A stretch of 32,467 bases of DNA from Dehalococcoidia bacterium. GTDB taxonomy: Bacteria; Chloroflexota; Dehalococcoidia; Dehalococcoidales; UBA1222. The position numbers and the translations under genes are program-made. Location of the stretch: the NCBI GenBank assembly GCA_009784845.1, contig WQXK01000004.1, positions 1-32,467 of the forward strand. The letters are read 5' to 3'. Shown piece by piece: positions 1 to 8,969 of this stretch; the first letter of the stretch is position 1; the number at the start of each line of letters is the position of its first letter. The notes under the pieces were generated by a model. It worked only from the letters and a program-made list of their open reading frames with translations, was not told where the DNA came from and ran no database searches.

Positions 1-2
1 GC

Positions 3-962
3 CAGCTTTTGCCGGGCGATGTTGAGATGCTCTCCGGTCCCGGATGCCCCGTGTGTGTTACCGACCAGCAGGATATTGACCGCGCCATTGCCTTGGCGCA
101 AACCCCCGGAATTATCATGTGCACCTTTGGTGATATGCTCAAGGTTCCGGGCACTTATGCCAGCCTGCAGCAGGCACGCGCCGAGGGTTGCGATGTGCGT
201 ACAGTTTATTCCACACTGGATGCGCTTGAAATCGCCAGACAGAACCCTGACAAACCGGTGGTTTTTCTCGGAGTCGGCTTTGAAACAACCGCCCCTACAA
301 TTGCCGCATCACTCGCACTGGCCAAAAGCCAACAGTTGCGTAACTACTCCGTCTTTTCGCTTGCCAAGTTATGCCCTCCGGTGATGAAAGCACTGCTTGA
401 CGGCGGCAAAATCAAAATAGACGGAATCATCTGCCCCGGGCACGTGAGTGCTATCATCGGTTCCCATCCATATGAGTTTATTGCGCGCGACTACGGCATC
501 TCATGCGTTGTGGCCGGTTTCGAGCCTGTGGATATTTTAATGGCAGTGGATATGCTCTTGGCACAAATAGAAAACGGCAGACCGCAGGTAGAGATTGCCT
601 ATGGGCGCAGTGTTTCCCCTGATGGTAATAAACGGGCGCAGGAACTGCTTTCCGAGGTGTTTGAGCCGCAGGCGGCACGTTGGCGCGGCGTCGGAACTGT
701 GGAGGGCAGCGGTTATAAGATTTGCGATGCCTATAAGGACTTCGATGCCGAGCGATTGTTTGAAATAAAAACCGGTCCTGCCAAGGAGCCGGCAGGTTGT
801 CGTTGCGGCGATGTGCTGCGCGGTATTATTAAACCCCCGGAATGCCCTCTGTTCGGGCGTATTTGCCTGCCTGAGCGCCCCACGGGACCATGCATGGTGT
901 CGGGGGAGGGAGCTTGTGCCAGTTACTACCTTTTTGGCGAGACTATTTCAGCTGTTGAATAA
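3..962 (+). CDS. hypD: Hydrogenase maturation factor HypD (5' partial)
   Basis: HypD works with HypC as the scaffold on which the Fe(CN)2CO group of NiFe-hydrogenases is assembled in the cytoplasm. The visible part opens in frame at base 3, without a start codon, and runs straight into the HypD signature LSGPGCPVCVT. It continues with the conserved CTFGDMLKVPG, GFETTAPT, CPGHVSAIIG and GFEPVDIL blocks and the C-terminal cysteines of the [4Fe-4S] site (GCRCGDVLRG, CPLFGRIC). HypD proteins are usually about 360-380 residues and about 320 are visible, so some 45-50 N-terminal residues lie outside the window. A small gene follows after 27 bases and then hypE, so the genes are probably cotranscribed. 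The other hyp genes are presumably upstream, out of view. The family call is secure. Confidence 0.97.
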   Translation, partial: QLLPGDVEMLSGPGCPVCVTDQQDIDRAIALAQTPGIIMCTFGDMLKVPGTYASLQQARAEGCDVRTVYSTLDALEIARQNPDKPVVFLGVGFETTAPTIAASLALAKSQQLRNYSVFSLAKLCPPVMKALLDGGKIKIDGIICPGHVSAIIGSHPYEFIARDYGISCVVAGFEPVDILMAVDMLLAQIENGRPQVEIAYGRSVSPDGNKRAQELLSEVFEPQAARWRGVGTVEGSGYKICDAYKDFDAERLFEIKTGPAKEPAGCRCGDVLRGIIKPPECPLFGRICLPERPTGPCMVSGEGACASYYLFGETISAVE

Positions 963-989
963 CCAAAAAAGACCATACAGAAGGAGATT

Positions 990-1235
990 TTGAAAATTAA
1001 TAATGTACCATTGCCAGAGATAAGTCCTGCTTTTACGATTGAAGATGTTCACAAAATAAGGGAATGGCAATACGAAAAGCAAAAAGGCATGACGCCAGAA
1101 GAGATCTGCGAAGATATTCGCAACGATGCTGCCGGCTTTAAAGCTTTACTTGCTAAGCCTGTTGATCCAGCTATCCACGCAGAAGTAGAGCGTCGTTTGG
1201 CATCCGTCAAGAAATCCGTCAAGGTACTTGCCTAA
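990..1235 (+). CDS. Small conserved-looking protein between hypD and hypE, function unknown
   Basis: An 81-residue protein starting at TTG, with AAGGAG at 981-986 only three bases upstream, which is a tight spacing. An in-frame ATT at 987 is too close to the SD to be a better start. The product is charged and apparently helical: PEISPAFTIEDVHKIREW, then an Arg/Glu-rich segment, a PVDPAIHAEVERR stretch and a basic end. The motif FTIEDVHKIREW followed by MTPEE recalls short proteins of Firmicutes, Cyanobacteria and Chloroflexota that are sometimes described as solo antitoxin-like; this is an impression from memory. No partner toxin is next to it. It sits in the hypD-hypE operon, 27 bases after hypD and about 70 bases before hypE, so it would be coexpressed with hydrogenase maturation. 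Whether it takes part in that process is unknown. Confidence 0.7.
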   Translation: MKINNVPLPEISPAFTIEDVHKIREWQYEKQKGMTPEEICEDIRNDAAGFKALLAKPVDPAIHAEVERRLASVKKSVKVLA

Positions 1236-1304
1236 TTTTGCAAAGTCAACCGAAACGAATCCGATACGCAAAACCGATAATTGCCCAAGATAAGGAAATA
1301 AGTG

Positions 1305-2312
1305 ATGGAAGAACGCATACTGATGGCCCATGGCAGCGGCGGTAAGCTAAGCCATGAATTAATCACACAATGCTTCGCAAGCAAACTGAACAATCAGTGG
1401 CTGTCGCGCATGGATGATGCGGCTGTCATTGACTGCGCTGGCGGACAATTAGCCTTTACAACAGACAGCTATGTGGTAACACCGCTTTTTTTTCCCGGTG
1501 GTGACATTGGCAAGCTTGCGGTATGCGGCACAGTGAACGACTTGGCTGTCAGCGGGGCAGTGCCGCAGTATTTAAGCCTTTCCTTCATTCTGGAGGAGGG
1601 CTTATTGTTCGCCGATTTGGAACGGGTCATTGATTCCATACAGCGTACCGCCGCAGAGGCAAATGTGGCTATTGTCACCGGTGATACCAAAGTCGTGCCT
1701 CACGGCAAAGCCGATGGGATATTCATCAACACGTCCGGAATCGGTCGGGTAATGCCCGATATTAGAGTTTCCGGTTCCAATGTCAGAGCTGGTGATGCGA
1801 TTATCATCAGCGGCAATATTGGCGACCATGGCATGGCCATCATGGCTCAGCGCGAGGGATTGCGCTTCGACGGCGACCTTGCCAGCGACTGCGCGCCGCT
1901 CAATGCGTTAATTGCCGACATGCTGGATGTATGCCCGCAAATGCACTGTATGCGAGACCCTACCCGTGGAGGTGTTGCCACCACATTGAATGAAATTGCC
2001 GCGCAATCCGGCGTGGGCATGCTCATTGGTGACGATGCCGTTCCGGTGCGTCCGTCGGTGCGCGCTTTGTGTGAGATGCTGGGCTTGGACCCGTTGTATG
2101 TTGCCAATGAAGGAAAGCTTTTGGCTTTTGCCCCGGCGGATGCCGCTGAGAGCCTGCTTGGTGTCATGCATGCAAACAAATACGGGCGGGATGCCGCCGT
2201 AATCGGCACAGTTACCGCAGACAATCCGGGACAGGTAGTACTGCGCACCAAACTGGGAACGTCACGTATACTGGCCATGCTTGCAGGTGATATAATGCCG
2301 CGCATTTGCTGA
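1305..2312 (+). CDS. hypE: Hydrogenase maturation factor HypE
   Basis: HypE dehydrates the thiocarboxamide that HypF places on its C-terminal cysteine, giving the thiocyanate that donates CN to the NiFe-hydrogenase active-site iron. The protein (335 residues, the usual length) opens with MAHGSGGKLSHELI, contains the PurM/AIRS-type ATP-binding stretches DDAAVID, TTDSYVVTPLFFPGGDIG and VTGDTKVVPHG, and ends in the diagnostic MPRIC with the acceptor cysteine as last residue. ATG 1305 is preferred over GTG 1302 because AAGGAA at 1292-1297 is then 7 bases upstream. An MMPL transporter starts 29 bases downstream, so the two may share a transcript. Confidence 0.97.
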   Translation: MEERILMAHGSGGKLSHELITQCFASKLNNQWLSRMDDAAVIDCAGGQLAFTTDSYVVTPLFFPGGDIGKLAVCGTVNDLAVSGAVPQYLSLSFILEEGLLFADLERVIDSIQRTAAEANVAIVTGDTKVVPHGKADGIFINTSGIGRVMPDIRVSGSNVRAGDAIIISGNIGDHGMAIMAQREGLRFDGDLASDCAPLNALIADMLDVCPQMHCMRDPTRGGVATTLNEIAAQSGVGMLIGDDAVPVRPSVRALCEMLGLDPLYVANEGKLLAFAPADAAESLLGVMHANKYGRDAAVIGTVTADNPGQVVLRTKLGTSRILAMLAGDIMPRIC

Positions 2313-2341
2313 GAGGTATCGGCAGAAAGGAAGGGAATAGT

Positions 2342-4837
2342 ATGTACGCTTTTATTTCACGCATTGGCGAAAGGTTTAAGTGGTGCATAGCCCTTTTCTG
2401 GGTTGCGCTGGCGGCTATTCTATTTTTGGTTGCACCCAACCTCTCGGATGTTGGCGTTACAGACCAAAGCCAGTTTCTGCCAAGCGATACCGAGTCTGCC
2501 ATGGCGAATGCCTTGGTCAAAGACAAGTTTGCCTCAGCCGACCAGAAAGCGACCTCCAGCGGTCTTCTGGTAATCCACAACACAGATGGTCTGTCTGCGG
2601 CCGATATGCAGCAGGCAGGACAGTTGCATGACTGGCTCGTATCAAACGCGGCACCGGACGGCATTGTTTCCGTGGTGTCGGTATATGAATCAGACGCATT
2701 GGGGGCCACCCTCATCAGTGCCGACGGCACAACCATGCTGATGACTCTTGATTTCGCCCATGGCGCCATTGACCCTGTTGTAAAGGATGCCATCAGGCAA
2801 ATCCGCGCTTATGTCGGCTCAAATTTCCCTGACTCTGAAATCTATTTTTCAGGTGATACCGGACTTATGAATGACCTTTATAACTCGGTGCAACAGACCG
2901 TGGACCGTACAACGCTTGTTACGCTCATACTGGTAACAGTGTTGCTTTTAATAGCATATCGCTCCCCTGTGGCTATTTTACTGCCGCTGATTACCATTGG
3001 GTGCAGCTACCTTGTGGCAATCGGGCTGCTTGGTTTCATGGCACAGGCCGGCATGCAGGTTCCGACGCTGGCAGAGGCTTACCTTGTGGTCATCATTTTC
3101 GGTGTGGGCACGGACTACTGTTTGTTCATGGTATCGCGTTTCCGTGAGGAGTTGGCGCACTCGGAACGCAGCAAGGCACAACACGCAGCAATCTGTCATA
3201 TCGGTCCCGTACTTGCTGCCAGTGCCCTCACGGTGATTGTGGTCTTCTTATCGCTTGGTATTTCGCGTTTCGGCATGAATCAAACCACCGGTTATGCCAT
3301 GGCATTGGGGGTGGCCGTCACGTTGCTGGCAGGGCTTACGCTTACCCCAGCCCTTATTTCAATATTCGGGCGCAATGTTTTCTGGCCCGTGCGGCATTTG
3401 CCGGCGCAATCCGGCGGACGTTTCGGCTGGCATGCCATAGGAAAATGGGTCGCGGCGCATCCAACATGGGTTGCCGTGCCTATCACGCTATTGCTGCTAC
3501 TACCCTATTTTGCCCTTCCCCGCATGTCGCTTTCTGCGAGAGTGGTTGATCAGATGCCGCAGAACGTGGAGTCTGTTTCAGGGTTTAATCATTTCAACGA
3601 GCGTTTCCCGGCGGGAGAGTTTTCCCCGTTGTATCTTATGGTACAACTGTCAGACGATAACGCATACAACGGCGACATTTCATATGGTGCCGAACTTGCG
3701 CTGCTGGCAAGCTCGCTCATGCATGTGGAAGGCGTGTCGCGGGTGGATTTTTACAATGCACCTGTCGCCGGCTTGCAGGAGTTCTCTGTACAAATACAGA
3801 TGATAAAAGAGCAATTACCTCAGGGCGTTATGCCAGACGCGATGGGCTCTCTGCTCTCAATGCTTGGTGATGCCATGCAGGCATTGGCGCTGCAATACCC
3901 GGCTGTAATCCAAAGCCAAAATTTCACAACTGTGGCAGGAGCGCTGCAGCAAATGCAGACCGCGGGAGACCCGACGCAAATTGTATTACTGCTTACGAAT
4001 TTAGTCTCAGGGCTCAATGGGCTTACGGATGAGTTTAATTTGGCCGTTGATACAGTTTTCAGCGCATCAATTAAAGCGACCTACTTCTCCACAGATAACA
4101 CTGTGGCACGCATCAATGTTATTTTGCAGGGCAATCCTTATGCAACCGCAGCAACTAATACTGTGGATTCTCTGCGCGATGAAGCCCGCACCAGCCTTGC
4201 TTCTTTGCCTCTTCTGACTCAGGCCTCTGCATCCTCTTCCCTCGGCGGCGAGCCGGCCACACGGGCTGACATGCTAGACGTCAACAATAGTGATTTTGTC
4301 AGAGTTGCCATACTTGCCGTAATCGGCATATTAATCGTCATCATCTTATTGTTGCGCAGTGTGCTGGCGCCGCTGTATATGATTTTGACTGTGCTTTTGA
4401 ACTACGGCACGACGCTCGGTATCGTCACGTGGCTTTTCATCACACTGATGCATAACGGCAGCATCGTGTATATGATTCCTCTGTTTATTTTCGTCATACT
4501 TGTGGCGTTGGGTGCGGACTACAACATCTTCCTTATGTCGCGCATCCGCGAAGAAGCGCATAAAATGCCCATAAAAGATGCCGTGGCCAACGCGGTCGGC
4601 GGAACCGGTGGTGTTATTACCGCCTGCGGCATCATACTGGCAGGCACGTTTGCTACATTGATGACCTCATCCATGCCGGTTGTGTTCCAAATAGGTGCGG
4701 CAATAGGCATTGGAATTCTTATCGATACGTTCTTAGTGCGTGCCCTGCTTGTTCCAGCTATTGCAACCATTTTGGGGCGCTATGGCTGGTGGCCGTCGCG
4801 GTTGTCTGCATCAGTACCTACTAAAAAGCAGAGGTAG
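2342..4837 (+). CDS. MMPL/RND-family membrane transporter
   Basis: An 831-residue polytopic protein of the MMPL branch of the RND superfamily, which exports lipids or hydrophobic compounds using the proton gradient. One helix near residues 14-32 is followed by a large extracytoplasmic domain, then a five-helix bundle carrying GVGTDYCLFMVSRFREE. This pattern repeats: a helix near the middle, a second large outer domain, then helices with the matching ALGADYNIFLMSRIREE. These paired D-Y loops are the proton-relay signature of MMPL proteins. ATG 2342 follows AAGGAAGGG at about 6 bases; the frame is open further upstream but lacks a better start. It follows hypE by 29 bases. The substrate is not predictable. 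A weak 7-bp stem overlaps the stop codon. Confidence 0.92.
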   Translation: MYAFISRIGERFKWCIALFWVALAAILFLVAPNLSDVGVTDQSQFLPSDTESAMANALVKDKFASADQKATSSGLLVIHNTDGLSAADMQQAGQLHDWLVSNAAPDGIVSVVSVYESDALGATLISADGTTMLMTLDFAHGAIDPVVKDAIRQIRAYVGSNFPDSEIYFSGDTGLMNDLYNSVQQTVDRTTLVTLILVTVLLLIAYRSPVAILLPLITIGCSYLVAIGLLGFMAQAGMQVPTLAEAYLVVIIFGVGTDYCLFMVSRFREELAHSERSKAQHAAICHIGPVLAASALTVIVVFLSLGISRFGMNQTTGYAMALGVAVTLLAGLTLTPALISIFGRNVFWPVRHLPAQSGGRFGWHAIGKWVAAHPTWVAVPITLLLLLPYFALPRMSLSARVVDQMPQNVESVSGFNHFNERFPAGEFSPLYLMVQLSDDNAYNGDISYGAELALLASSLMHVEGVSRVDFYNAPVAGLQEFSVQIQMIKEQLPQGVMPDAMGSLLSMLGDAMQALALQYPAVIQSQNFTTVAGALQQMQTAGDPTQIVLLLTNLVSGLNGLTDEFNLAVDTVFSASIKATYFSTDNTVARINVILQGNPYATAATNTVDSLRDEARTSLASLPLLTQASASSSLGGEPATRADMLDVNNSDFVRVAILAVIGILIVIILLLRSVLAPLYMILTVLLNYGTTLGIVTWLFITLMHNGSIVYMIPLFIFVILVALGADYNIFLMSRIREEAHKMPIKDAVANAVGGTGGVITACGIILAGTFATLMTSSMPVVFQIGAAIGIGILIDTFLVRALLVPAIATILGRYGWWPSRLSASVPTKKQR

Positions 4838-4851
4838 GCACGTACTGCTTT
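4825..4851 (+). terminator. Weak hairpin at the end of the MMPL gene
   Basis: AAAGCAG at 4825-4831 pairs with CTGCTTT at 4845-4851 around a 13-base loop that contains the stop codon. The following tract (CTACTCG) is not U-rich, so termination would be inefficient. It is listed because a clear new promoter follows within 15 bases. Confidence 0.25.
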
Positions 4852-4863
4852 CTACTCGTAACT

Positions 4864-4892
4864 TTGACTAGTTATAGTAGCCGTGGCATAAT
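4864..4892 (+). promoter_or_regulatory. Sigma-70 type promoter of the MFS exporter gene
   Basis: TTGACT at 4864-4869 and CATAAT at 4887-4892 are separated by exactly 17 bases, matching the -35 and -10 consensus at 5/6 each. Transcription would begin near 4899 and give a leader of about 87 bases before the ATG at 4986. No convincing riboswitch fold was recognised in that leader. Confidence 0.65.
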
Positions 4893-4985
4893 AGCCGTTT
4901 CTGTACAACTGATAACACTGGTTGTGATGCGCTATGTCCCGTTTCCTGTAAGATAGCCAAGCACGAAGAGATAGGTTTTTATAAG

Positions 4986-6587
4986 ATGGATACCGCCGCA
5001 CCGCAAAGTTTTCATGCCCTGCCCAAGCATAAGATAGTCTTTACCATGGTTGGCGTACTGCTGGCCATGTTTATGGGCTCGCTTGACCAGACTATCGTTG
5101 ATACGGCCATGCCGCGCATCGTTGCTGACCTTTCCGGGTTTGAGCACTATACATGGATTATAACGGTATATATCATTGCCTCAGCCATTGCGGTACCCAT
5201 CGTTGGCAAGCTGACCGACATGTTCGGGCGCAAGCCTTTTTACCTTGGCGGGATTATTATTTTCACCATCGCCTCCATCTTTTCCGGTCTGAGCCGAAAT
5301 ATGCCGGAGCTCATCATCTTCCGCGGCATACAGGGTCTTGGTGCCGGTGCCATGATGGCTAATGCTTTCATCGTAATTTCCGATATTTTCCCGCCTTCCG
5401 AGCGCGGTAAATATCAGGGACTTATAAGCGGCGTGTTCGGCATGTCGGCCATCATTGGACCTACGCTGGGCGGACTTATTACAGACAGGTTATCGTGGCA
5501 CTGGATTTTCTATGTGAATGTCCCTTTGGGGATTATAATAATTATCCTGTTTACCTTCTTCTTTCCATATATTCGGCCCAATGCAAAACGCGGCAAGATT
5601 GATTTTCCCGGAATGGTTACGCTGTCGCTTGGTGTGATGTCGCTGCTGCTGGCTCTTTCATGGGCAGGCGGGCAATATCCGTGGCTGTCATTTCCGGTTA
5701 TTGGGCTTTTGTCCCATTTTGTGCTGATGCTGCTGGCATTTTTATACATTGAATCACACAGTAGCAACCCGCTTATTCCTCTGTCGCTATTTCGCAACCG
5801 CATCATCTATATAGCTGAGATTGTGGTATTTATGACAGCCATCGGCATGTTTGCCGCCATCATATTCGTGCCGTTGTTTTTTCAGGGTGTGCTGGGGGCC
5901 ACTGCCACCATCAGCGGCGGATTTCTTACTCCTATGATGCTGGGGCAGGTAACCGGAAGTTTTACGTCGGGGCAGCTATTGTCGCGTACCGGAGGGCATT
6001 ATCGCATGCAGGGTTTTATGGGATTGCTTATTATGTGCGTTGGTGTATTCCTGCTTACACGCATGAGCCCATCGACCGGCTATGGCATTGCCGTTGTAAA
6101 TATCGTGCTAACCGGCTTTGGACTTGGCATGACCATGCCTTTATACACTATTGCCGTGCAAAACGCCGCGCCTTACCGCATGCTGGGCGTGGCAACCTCC
6201 ACCGTCCCGTTTATCCGCTCCATCGGCGCATCCATGGGACTGGCTATTTTTAATCCCATTTTGAACAGCCAGTTTGCAAGCCATTTTACCTCAGGGCTGC
6301 CGCAGGCCGTTAAGGATATTTTACCTGCGGAACAAATCGAGGGATTAACACGTAATCCGCAATTGCTAATGAATGCGGAAACAGAAGCCGGCATCAAAGA
6401 AGTCCTCATGCATGCATCACCGCAGGGCGAGCAGCTGTTTGAGCAGTTACAGCAAAGTGTCAGGGAAGCACTGAGCTCAGCCATACATCACATTTTCATC
6501 ATCGCGTTTGTGGCCGTAATAATTGCCGTACTGGTGCACTTTTTCATCAAGGAAATACCCCTGCGCAAGGACCATGGCAGTGGCTGA
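4986..6587 (+). CDS. MFS drug exporter, DHA2 (14-helix, EmrB/QacA-like) family
   Basis: A 533-residue major facilitator transporter. The N-terminal helix carries GSLDQTIVDTAMPRIVADL, the motif D1-like signature of DHA2 exporters. It is followed by GKLTDMFGRKPFY (motif A), FRGIQGLGAGAM (motif B region) and SGVFGMSAIIGPTLGGLI (antiporter motif C). About 14 membrane segments are visible, the last near residues 495-515, and the C-terminal end is basic. Such proteins extrude cationic or amphipathic drugs in exchange for protons. The SD is weak (ATAGG at 4970-4974). The gene has its own promoter and a terminator candidate straight after the stop, so it looks monocistronic. No adjacent TetR or MarR regulator is visible. 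Confidence 0.95.
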   Translation: MDTAAPQSFHALPKHKIVFTMVGVLLAMFMGSLDQTIVDTAMPRIVADLSGFEHYTWIITVYIIASAIAVPIVGKLTDMFGRKPFYLGGIIIFTIASIFSGLSRNMPELIIFRGIQGLGAGAMMANAFIVISDIFPPSERGKYQGLISGVFGMSAIIGPTLGGLITDRLSWHWIFYVNVPLGIIIIILFTFFFPYIRPNAKRGKIDFPGMVTLSLGVMSLLLALSWAGGQYPWLSFPVIGLLSHFVLMLLAFLYIESHSSNPLIPLSLFRNRIIYIAEIVVFMTAIGMFAAIIFVPLFFQGVLGATATISGGFLTPMMLGQVTGSFTSGQLLSRTGGHYRMQGFMGLLIMCVGVFLLTRMSPSTGYGIAVVNIVLTGFGLGMTMPLYTIAVQNAAPYRMLGVATSTVPFIRSIGASMGLAIFNPILNSQFASHFTSGLPQAVKDILPAEQIEGLTRNPQLLMNAETEAGIKEVLMHASPQGEQLFEQLQQSVREALSSAIHHIFIIAFVAVIIAVLVHFFIKEIPLRKDHGSG

Positions 6588-6588
6588 T

Positions 6589-6618
6589 GGGGCGGTTTCT
6601 GCGCCCTTTGCTTCTTGG
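6589..6618 (+). terminator. Terminator candidate after the MFS gene
   Basis: GGGCG (6590-6594) pairs with CGCCC (6602-6606) around a 7-base loop, followed by TTTGCTTCTT. An extra G-U pair is possible at the base. It starts two bases after the stop codon. Confidence 0.5.
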
Positions 6619-6655
6619 TTGCAGAACTTGTCTAGCCAAATTAAGCCAAGATGTG

Positions 6656-6661
6656 TATAAT
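6656..6661 (+). promoter_or_regulatory. -10 element (TATAAT) upstream of hppA
   Basis: A perfect TATAAT lies 45 bases before the hppA start. The best -35-like hexamer (TTGTCT, 6628-6633) is 22 bases away, too far for normal spacing, so the -35 is unclear. The leader would be about 38 bases and carries AAGGAG at 6691-6696. Confidence 0.45.
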
Positions 6662-6705
6662 GGAGCCCGTTAAATTTTCAAATACTGGAAAAGGAGTTTA
6701 AGGTT

Positions 6706-8865
6706 ATGCCAGCTTTATTCTGGATTGTGCCTGTAGCCGGCGTACTCACAGTGCTGTTCGTGCTGTGGCTGGTGCGCGACGTGCTAAAACATGACCGTGG
6801 CACACCAAAGATGCAAGAGATCGGTGATATGATTTTTCAGGGTGCTTGGGCTTTTCTCAAGCGCCAATATAGCACTATCGCCGTATTCTCCCTTATCATC
6901 GCCGTAGTCATTGGCGTATTGGTCGGTGTCTTAGGCGGAAGTGAGTCCGGTTATACCGGATTTGCTATCGCATGGCGCACGGCGGTGGCTTTCCTGGTGG
7001 GTGCCGCATGTTCGGCTGTTGCCGGTTTTGTGGGAATGTACATCGCTGTTAAGTCAAATTTGCGCTGCGCCTCAGCTGCCCAAAAAAGTCTGAATGATGC
7101 GGTTAACGTCGCCCTGCGCGGCGGCGGTGTAGCAGGCTTCCTCATTACGGCCCTGTCTCTTATCGGTGTTACTGTCATTTTCTTTGCCTTCGGCGGATAT
7201 GACAAGCCTGATATCGCCCCGCATTTGATTATCGGGTTTGGCTTCGGCGCCAGCTTCGTCGCCCTTTTTGCCCAGCTTGGCGGCGGTATTTATACCAAAG
7301 CGGCCGATGTGGGCGCTGACCTTGTCGGTAAGGTTGAGTCCGGCATACCTGAGGATGACCCGCGCAATCCGGCCGTGATTGCCGACCTCGTTGGCGATAA
7401 CGTAGGCGACTGCGCCGGCCGCGGTGCCGATCTGTTTGAGTCCACCGCTGCTGAGAGCATTGGTGCCATGATTTTGGGTATTGTGCTCTATGTCGCGACC
7501 GGCAGTATCGTTTGGATTTTGTTCCCGCTGGTTGTGCGCGGCTTTGGCATGATTGCCAGTATGGTTGGTTTGCTCACGGTGAAGGCCAAAGAGAACGAAA
7601 ACCCCATGAGTGCGCTAAACCGCGGCTATTACGTTTCCATCGCGCTGGCCATCATTGGACTGTTTGTCAGCGTTTATTTCATGTTCCATGATCAATTGGC
7701 CGGCAAGGAAATGTGGCTCTTCGGCGCCGGTATGGTGGGCATTATTGCCAGCGTCATTGTGGTTTATGTCACGCAATACTACACCGAGTTCCGTTTCCGC
7801 CCGGTGCGCGATATCGCCGAGGCCTCTAAAACAGGTCCTGCAACCAATATCATCGCCGGTATGTCAGTTGGTTTTGAAACCACTTTCGCAACCGCAGTCA
7901 TTATTGGTATTTCACTTATTTTGTCTTACTGGTTCGGCACCAAAAGCGGTATTGACGGAGCCGGTGTTTTCGGTACGGCTGTGGCCACCATGGGTATGCT
8001 CATGACCTGCCCCTACATCCTCACAATGGATACCTTTGGTCCCATTACCGACAATGCCAACGGCATCAATGAAATGGCCGGTGCCGGTCCCGAGGTACGC
8101 CGCATAACAGATAAACTGGATGCGGTTGGTAATACTACCAAGGCACTCACCAAGGGTTATGCCCTTGTTTCAGCCGGGCTTGCGGCTTTCCTGCTCTTCC
8201 AGGCTTATCTGGATCAGGTCGCTTTCATTCAGGGAGCTGAAGTCGGACACAGTGTAGTAGACCTGGCCCAAATTGAGGTTTTTGTTGGCGCTCTTCTGGC
8301 CGCCATGGTAGTTTTCCTTTTCAGCGCCATGTCCATCAAGGCTGTTGGCAAGACTGCCAGCAAAATCATTGAGGAAGTCAGGCGCCAGTTCCGCGCTGAC
8401 CCCGAAATTCTCAATCCCAAAGATCCGTCCAATCCACACAAACCGGATTATGCCAAGGCGGTTGATATCACAGCCAAGGCCGGTATGCGCGAGATGATTG
8501 CCCCGGGATTGCTGCCTATTTTGGCACCTGTGATTGTGGGCTTGGTATTCCGCTGGATGGATTATGACGCGCCAATGGTAGTGGCCGGTTTCCTCATGGT
8601 TGGCACAATTGTCGGCATTATGATGGCCTCTTTCATGAACAATGGAGGCGGTGCCTGGGATAATGCTAAGAAGATGATTGAGGACAATCAGCTTAAGGAT
8701 GAGAACGGCAATGTCTTGGGCAAGAAAACAACGGCCCATGCCGCCGCGGTTGTCGGTGACACCATCGGCGACCCGCTGAAGGATACGGCTGGTCCGTCAC
8801 TTCACGTACTCATCAAACTGCTGGCAACTGTTACCTTGGTGTTAGCACCTCTTTTCATCAAATAG
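6706..8865 (+). CDS. hppA: Membrane-bound proton-translocating pyrophosphatase, K+-independent type
   Basis: The 719-residue integral membrane enzyme hydrolyses pyrophosphate and pumps H+ outward, recovering energy from biosynthetic PPi. The catalytic loop shows DVGADLVGKVESGIPEDDP followed by the Asp-rich NVGDCAGRGADLFES, and the later acidic motifs TDNANGINEMAG and VGDTIGDPLKDTAGPSLH are intact. GNTTKALTKG has lysine (residue 479) where K+-dependent enzymes have alanine. By the established family rule this marks a K+-independent H+ pump. About 16 hydrophobic helices are visible. The start is supported by AAGGAG 9 bases upstream. The gene is monocistronic, ending in a strong terminator. Confidence 0.97.
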   Translation: MPALFWIVPVAGVLTVLFVLWLVRDVLKHDRGTPKMQEIGDMIFQGAWAFLKRQYSTIAVFSLIIAVVIGVLVGVLGGSESGYTGFAIAWRTAVAFLVGAACSAVAGFVGMYIAVKSNLRCASAAQKSLNDAVNVALRGGGVAGFLITALSLIGVTVIFFAFGGYDKPDIAPHLIIGFGFGASFVALFAQLGGGIYTKAADVGADLVGKVESGIPEDDPRNPAVIADLVGDNVGDCAGRGADLFESTAAESIGAMILGIVLYVATGSIVWILFPLVVRGFGMIASMVGLLTVKAKENENPMSALNRGYYVSIALAIIGLFVSVYFMFHDQLAGKEMWLFGAGMVGIIASVIVVYVTQYYTEFRFRPVRDIAEASKTGPATNIIAGMSVGFETTFATAVIIGISLILSYWFGTKSGIDGAGVFGTAVATMGMLMTCPYILTMDTFGPITDNANGINEMAGAGPEVRRITDKLDAVGNTTKALTKGYALVSAGLAAFLLFQAYLDQVAFIQGAEVGHSVVDLAQIEVFVGALLAAMVVFLFSAMSIKAVGKTASKIIEEVRRQFRADPEILNPKDPSNPHKPDYAKAVDITAKAGMREMIAPGLLPILAPVIVGLVFRWMDYDAPMVVAGFLMVGTIVGIMMASFMNNGGGAWDNAKKMIEDNQLKDENGNVLGKKTTAHAAAVVGDTIGDPLKDTAGPSLHVLIKLLATVTLVLAPLFIK

Positions 8866-8887
8866 AAGCTTATACGTACTGATTTTA

Positions 8888-8920
8888 GGGGGCGGCAATA
8901 ATGCCGCCCCCTTTCATTTT
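8888..8920 (+). terminator. Rho-independent terminator of hppA
   Basis: A perfect 10-bp stem, GGGGGCGGCA (8888-8897) with TGCCGCCCCC (8902-8911), closes an ATAA tetraloop and is followed by TTTCATTTT. The reverse strand lacks an equally good U-tract. Confidence 0.9.
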
Positions 8921-8924
8921 GTCC

Positions 8925-8941
8925 TTTACTTTGCCTTTACG
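8925..8941 (+). promoter_or_regulatory. TTTAC direct-repeat box upstream of the response regulator gene
   Basis: TTTACT (8925-8930) and TTTACG (8936-8941) form a direct repeat with an 11-bp period, one helical turn. That is the usual layout of OmpR-family binding sites. The box covers the -35 position of the promoter at 8948-8956. The same arrangement occurs at 10894-10910 before htrA. Binding by the adjacent regulator is an inference. Confidence 0.4.
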
Positions 8942-8947
8942 CCGCGA

Positions 8948-8956
8948 TGTTATAAT
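8948..8956 (+). promoter_or_regulatory. Extended -10 promoter of the response regulator operon
   Basis: TGT plus TATAAT (TGnTATAAT) at 8948-8956. No good -35 is present at 16-18 bases, as is common for extended -10 or activator-dependent promoters. The predicted start near 8963 leaves only about 7 bases before the ATG at 8970. Confidence 0.6.
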
Positions 8957-8969
8957 ATAGGCATTCGAT

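Noticed and set aside
2212..2793. 193-codon minus-strand frame across hypE and the MMPL gene
   Set aside because: Spans the junction of two solid genes on the other strand; no protein-like pattern.
8170..8739. 189-codon minus-strand frame inside hppA
   Set aside because: Entirely antisense to a clear H+-PPase; its composition mirrors the codon structure of hppA.
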